A DNA stretch of 14,865 nucleotides from Verrucomicrobiota bacterium (lineage in GTDB: Bacteria; Verrucomicrobiota; Verrucomicrobiia; Opitutales; Opitutaceae): the NCBI GenBank assembly GCA_023457715.1, contig JAEWKR010000191.1, forward strand, positions 1 to 14,865, in the 5' to 3' direction. The notes under the pieces are model-generated. The model was not told the DNA's origin and searched no databases. It saw only the letters and a program-made list of their open reading frames with translations. Position 1 is the first letter of the stretch; each line of letters starts with the position of its first letter. The position numbers and the translations under genes were made by a program. Positions 13,691-14,865 of this stretch are shown piece by piece.

Positions 13691-13738
13691 GCCGTGCAAG
13701 ACCGCTGATTTTTCGTACCCATTTTCAGCTTACCCCGC

Positions 13739-14680
13739 GTGAAGCCGAGTCTCGCCCTGTCCACCAGTTGGTGTTCGCACCGCCACAACGATGGACGTGC
13801 CATGCTGCGGGAGATCGCAGACCTCGGTTTCGAATACGTCGAACTGAGCCACGGAATCAGGATCACGCTGGTACCCGGGGTGTTGCGTGCGGTGGAGGAG
13901 GGCGTGATCAAGGTCTCCTCGACGCATAATTTCTGCCCCCTGCCGACCGGTTACGTGCAGCCGGCGCCCAACCTTTACGAGCCGTCGACGTCCGAGTTCC
14001 GGGAGCATGATCAGTGGCTCCGGCACACCAAGCGTTCGATCGACTTCGCCGCCCAGGTGAAGTCCCGCGTCCTGGTCTGTCACCTGGGCAGCGTGAAGTT
14101 CTTCTGGTTCAACCCCGCGCGGAATGTCCGCCGTCATCTGAGCCGTTACCCCGAGGCAGGTCGAAATCCGGGGGATGCGGAATACCGGCAAGTGCTCGAG
14201 AAGTCGCTTGCGAAGCTGCGCAAGCGGCTCCCGCCGTTCTGGGAGCAGACGAAGAAGAGCATCAGCGAGGTCCTCGACTACGCCGCGCAACGCGGCCTCA
14301 AACTCGGTTTCGAGAATCGCGAGAAGTTCGAGGAGCTGCCGCTGGATGCGGATCACCTGGAGCTCCTTGACGGCCTTCCGCCCCACGCTCCCGCCGGGTA
14401 CTGGCACGACACCGGCCACGCCGACATCAAGGAAGGCATGGGCCTGCTCAAGCATCAGGAACATCTTGAGAAACTGGCTCCCCGGATACTGGGCTTTCAC
14501 CTGCACGACGTGGATGCGGGCGGCCACGACCACCAGCCGGTGGGGGAGGGGCATATCGACTTCAGGATGATCAGCCGTTTCTGGCGTCCCGAGCATCTGC
14601 TCACGCTCGAGCTAAGTCCGCGGGTGGCGGTCGAAGACGTGGTGAAGTCGAAACAGCGGATCGAAGCGCTGATGGCCTGA
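13739..14680 (+). CDS. Sugar phosphate isomerase/epimerase-like TIM-barrel protein (AP endonuclease family 2 fold)
   Basis: A 313-aa protein of the xylose-isomerase-like TIM-barrel superfamily, probably cytoplasmic since no signal peptide is visible. First strand LALSTSWCSHR; then LGFEYVELSHG (29-39), VLVCHLGSV (111-119), and the likely metal-binding set E192 in LGFENRE, D224/H227 in WHDTGHADI, H256 in FHLHDV and E291 in LTLELSPR. GEGHIDF (269-275) is typical of the family. Members isomerise or epimerise sugars or act on other small metabolites; the substrate cannot be named here. The GTG at 13739 is used because it retains the first beta strand; the next ATG (13802) would remove it. No Shine-Dalgarno sequence is visible. 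It lies 48 bp after the rpsU terminator, so it is probably transcribed separately. Confidence 0.85.
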   Translation: MKPSLALSTSWCSHRHNDGRAMLREIADLGFEYVELSHGIRITLVPGVLRAVEEGVIKVSSTHNFCPLPTGYVQPAPNLYEPSTSEFREHDQWLRHTKRSIDFAAQVKSRVLVCHLGSVKFFWFNPARNVRRHLSRYPEAGRNPGDAEYRQVLEKSLAKLRKRLPPFWEQTKKSISEVLDYAAQRGLKLGFENREKFEELPLDADHLELLDGLPPHAPAGYWHDTGHADIKEGMGLLKHQEHLEKLAPRILGFHLHDVDAGGHDHQPVGEGHIDFRMISRFWRPEHLLTLELSPRVAVEDVVKSKQRIEALMA

Positions 14681-14738
14681 GGTGGCCGCACGGGTCCCAG
14701 GGGACGACGTTGGCCGCCCGCTGGCGGTTCCCCATCCG

Positions 14739-14759
14739 AACCCAAAACCCAAAACTCTC
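14739..14759. repeat. Short heptameric repeat, unit AACCCAA, 3' of the epimerase-like gene
   Basis: Two exact AACCCAA copies and AACTCTC. It is a rotation-related relative of the CCCAAAA array at 2212-2260 and begins 58 bp after the stop codon. The remaining 185 bp to the window edge hold no gene that I can see. Confidence 0.75.
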
Positions 14760-14793
14760 AAGAAACAGGGCTGGTGAGTGGGTCAGGGACGAG

Positions 14794-14821
14794 CGCTAAA
14801 CCAAGGGACTTTGCTTTAGCG
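14794..14821. repeat. REP-like inverted repeat CGCTAAA/TTTAGCG
   Basis: CGCTAAA (14794-14800) pairs with TTTAGCG (14815-14821) across 14 nt. The right arm sits in GCTTTAGCG, echoing the GCTTTAGC octamer at 2154-2161 and 10549-10556. It is close to the window edge, so its full extent is unknown. Confidence 0.5.
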
Positions 14822-14865
14822 GTTAGGTATTTGAGTGTTCTTGCCCTCTGGGCATCGCCAGAGGC

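Overview
The window is 14.9 kb of GC-rich bacterial chromosome with eight protein genes and no RNA genes. Compact core genes, an orphan ADOP-type permease, unusually repeat-rich spacers and the lack of Shine-Dalgarno sequences suggest a Verrucomicrobiota (Opitutaceae-like) bacterium. That placement is inference from overall character, not from a search.

Layout. Minus strand, read right to left: dnaE (replicative DNA polymerase III alpha, 6535-10506), a DegP/DegQ-type periplasmic protease (4690-6207), an OmpR-family response regulator overlapping its histidine kinase (3644-4315 and 2266-3651), and argS (231-2006). Plus strand: an 826-aa MacB/FtsX-type orphan permease (10742-13222), rpsU for ribosomal protein bS21 (13398-13595, with promoter and intrinsic terminator), and a sugar phosphate isomerase/epimerase-like TIM barrel (13739-14680). 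Replication, translation and envelope-quality genes sit side by side. Only the regulator/kinase pair is a clear operon.

The unusual content is between the genes. Almost every spacer carries short tandem repeats with a fixed 7-bp period but changing unit: ACATCGA, CTCAAAT, TGAAATC, CCCAAAA, TGAGAGT, GCCTANN, TTTGGNG, AACCCAA. A period-7 array lies within about 60 bp of the 3' end of all seven transcription units. The TGAAATC type forms six composite elements, each a heptamer array followed in the same strand sense by a tiny hairpin with a 4-6 bp stem and a GNA triloop. The six are arranged as three inward-facing pairs. Each pair brackets one gene (argS, the permease, rpsU) with the hairpins towards the gene and the arrays outside.

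A similar array-hairpin-array block appears inside dnaE, where it encodes a 45-residue low-complexity linker. Three other REP/MITE-like palindromes sit at 2147-2213, 4499-4583 and 6316-6434. I regard the gene-bracketing heptamer/GNA-hairpin system as the most likely undescribed structure here. I do not recognise it as a named repeat family.
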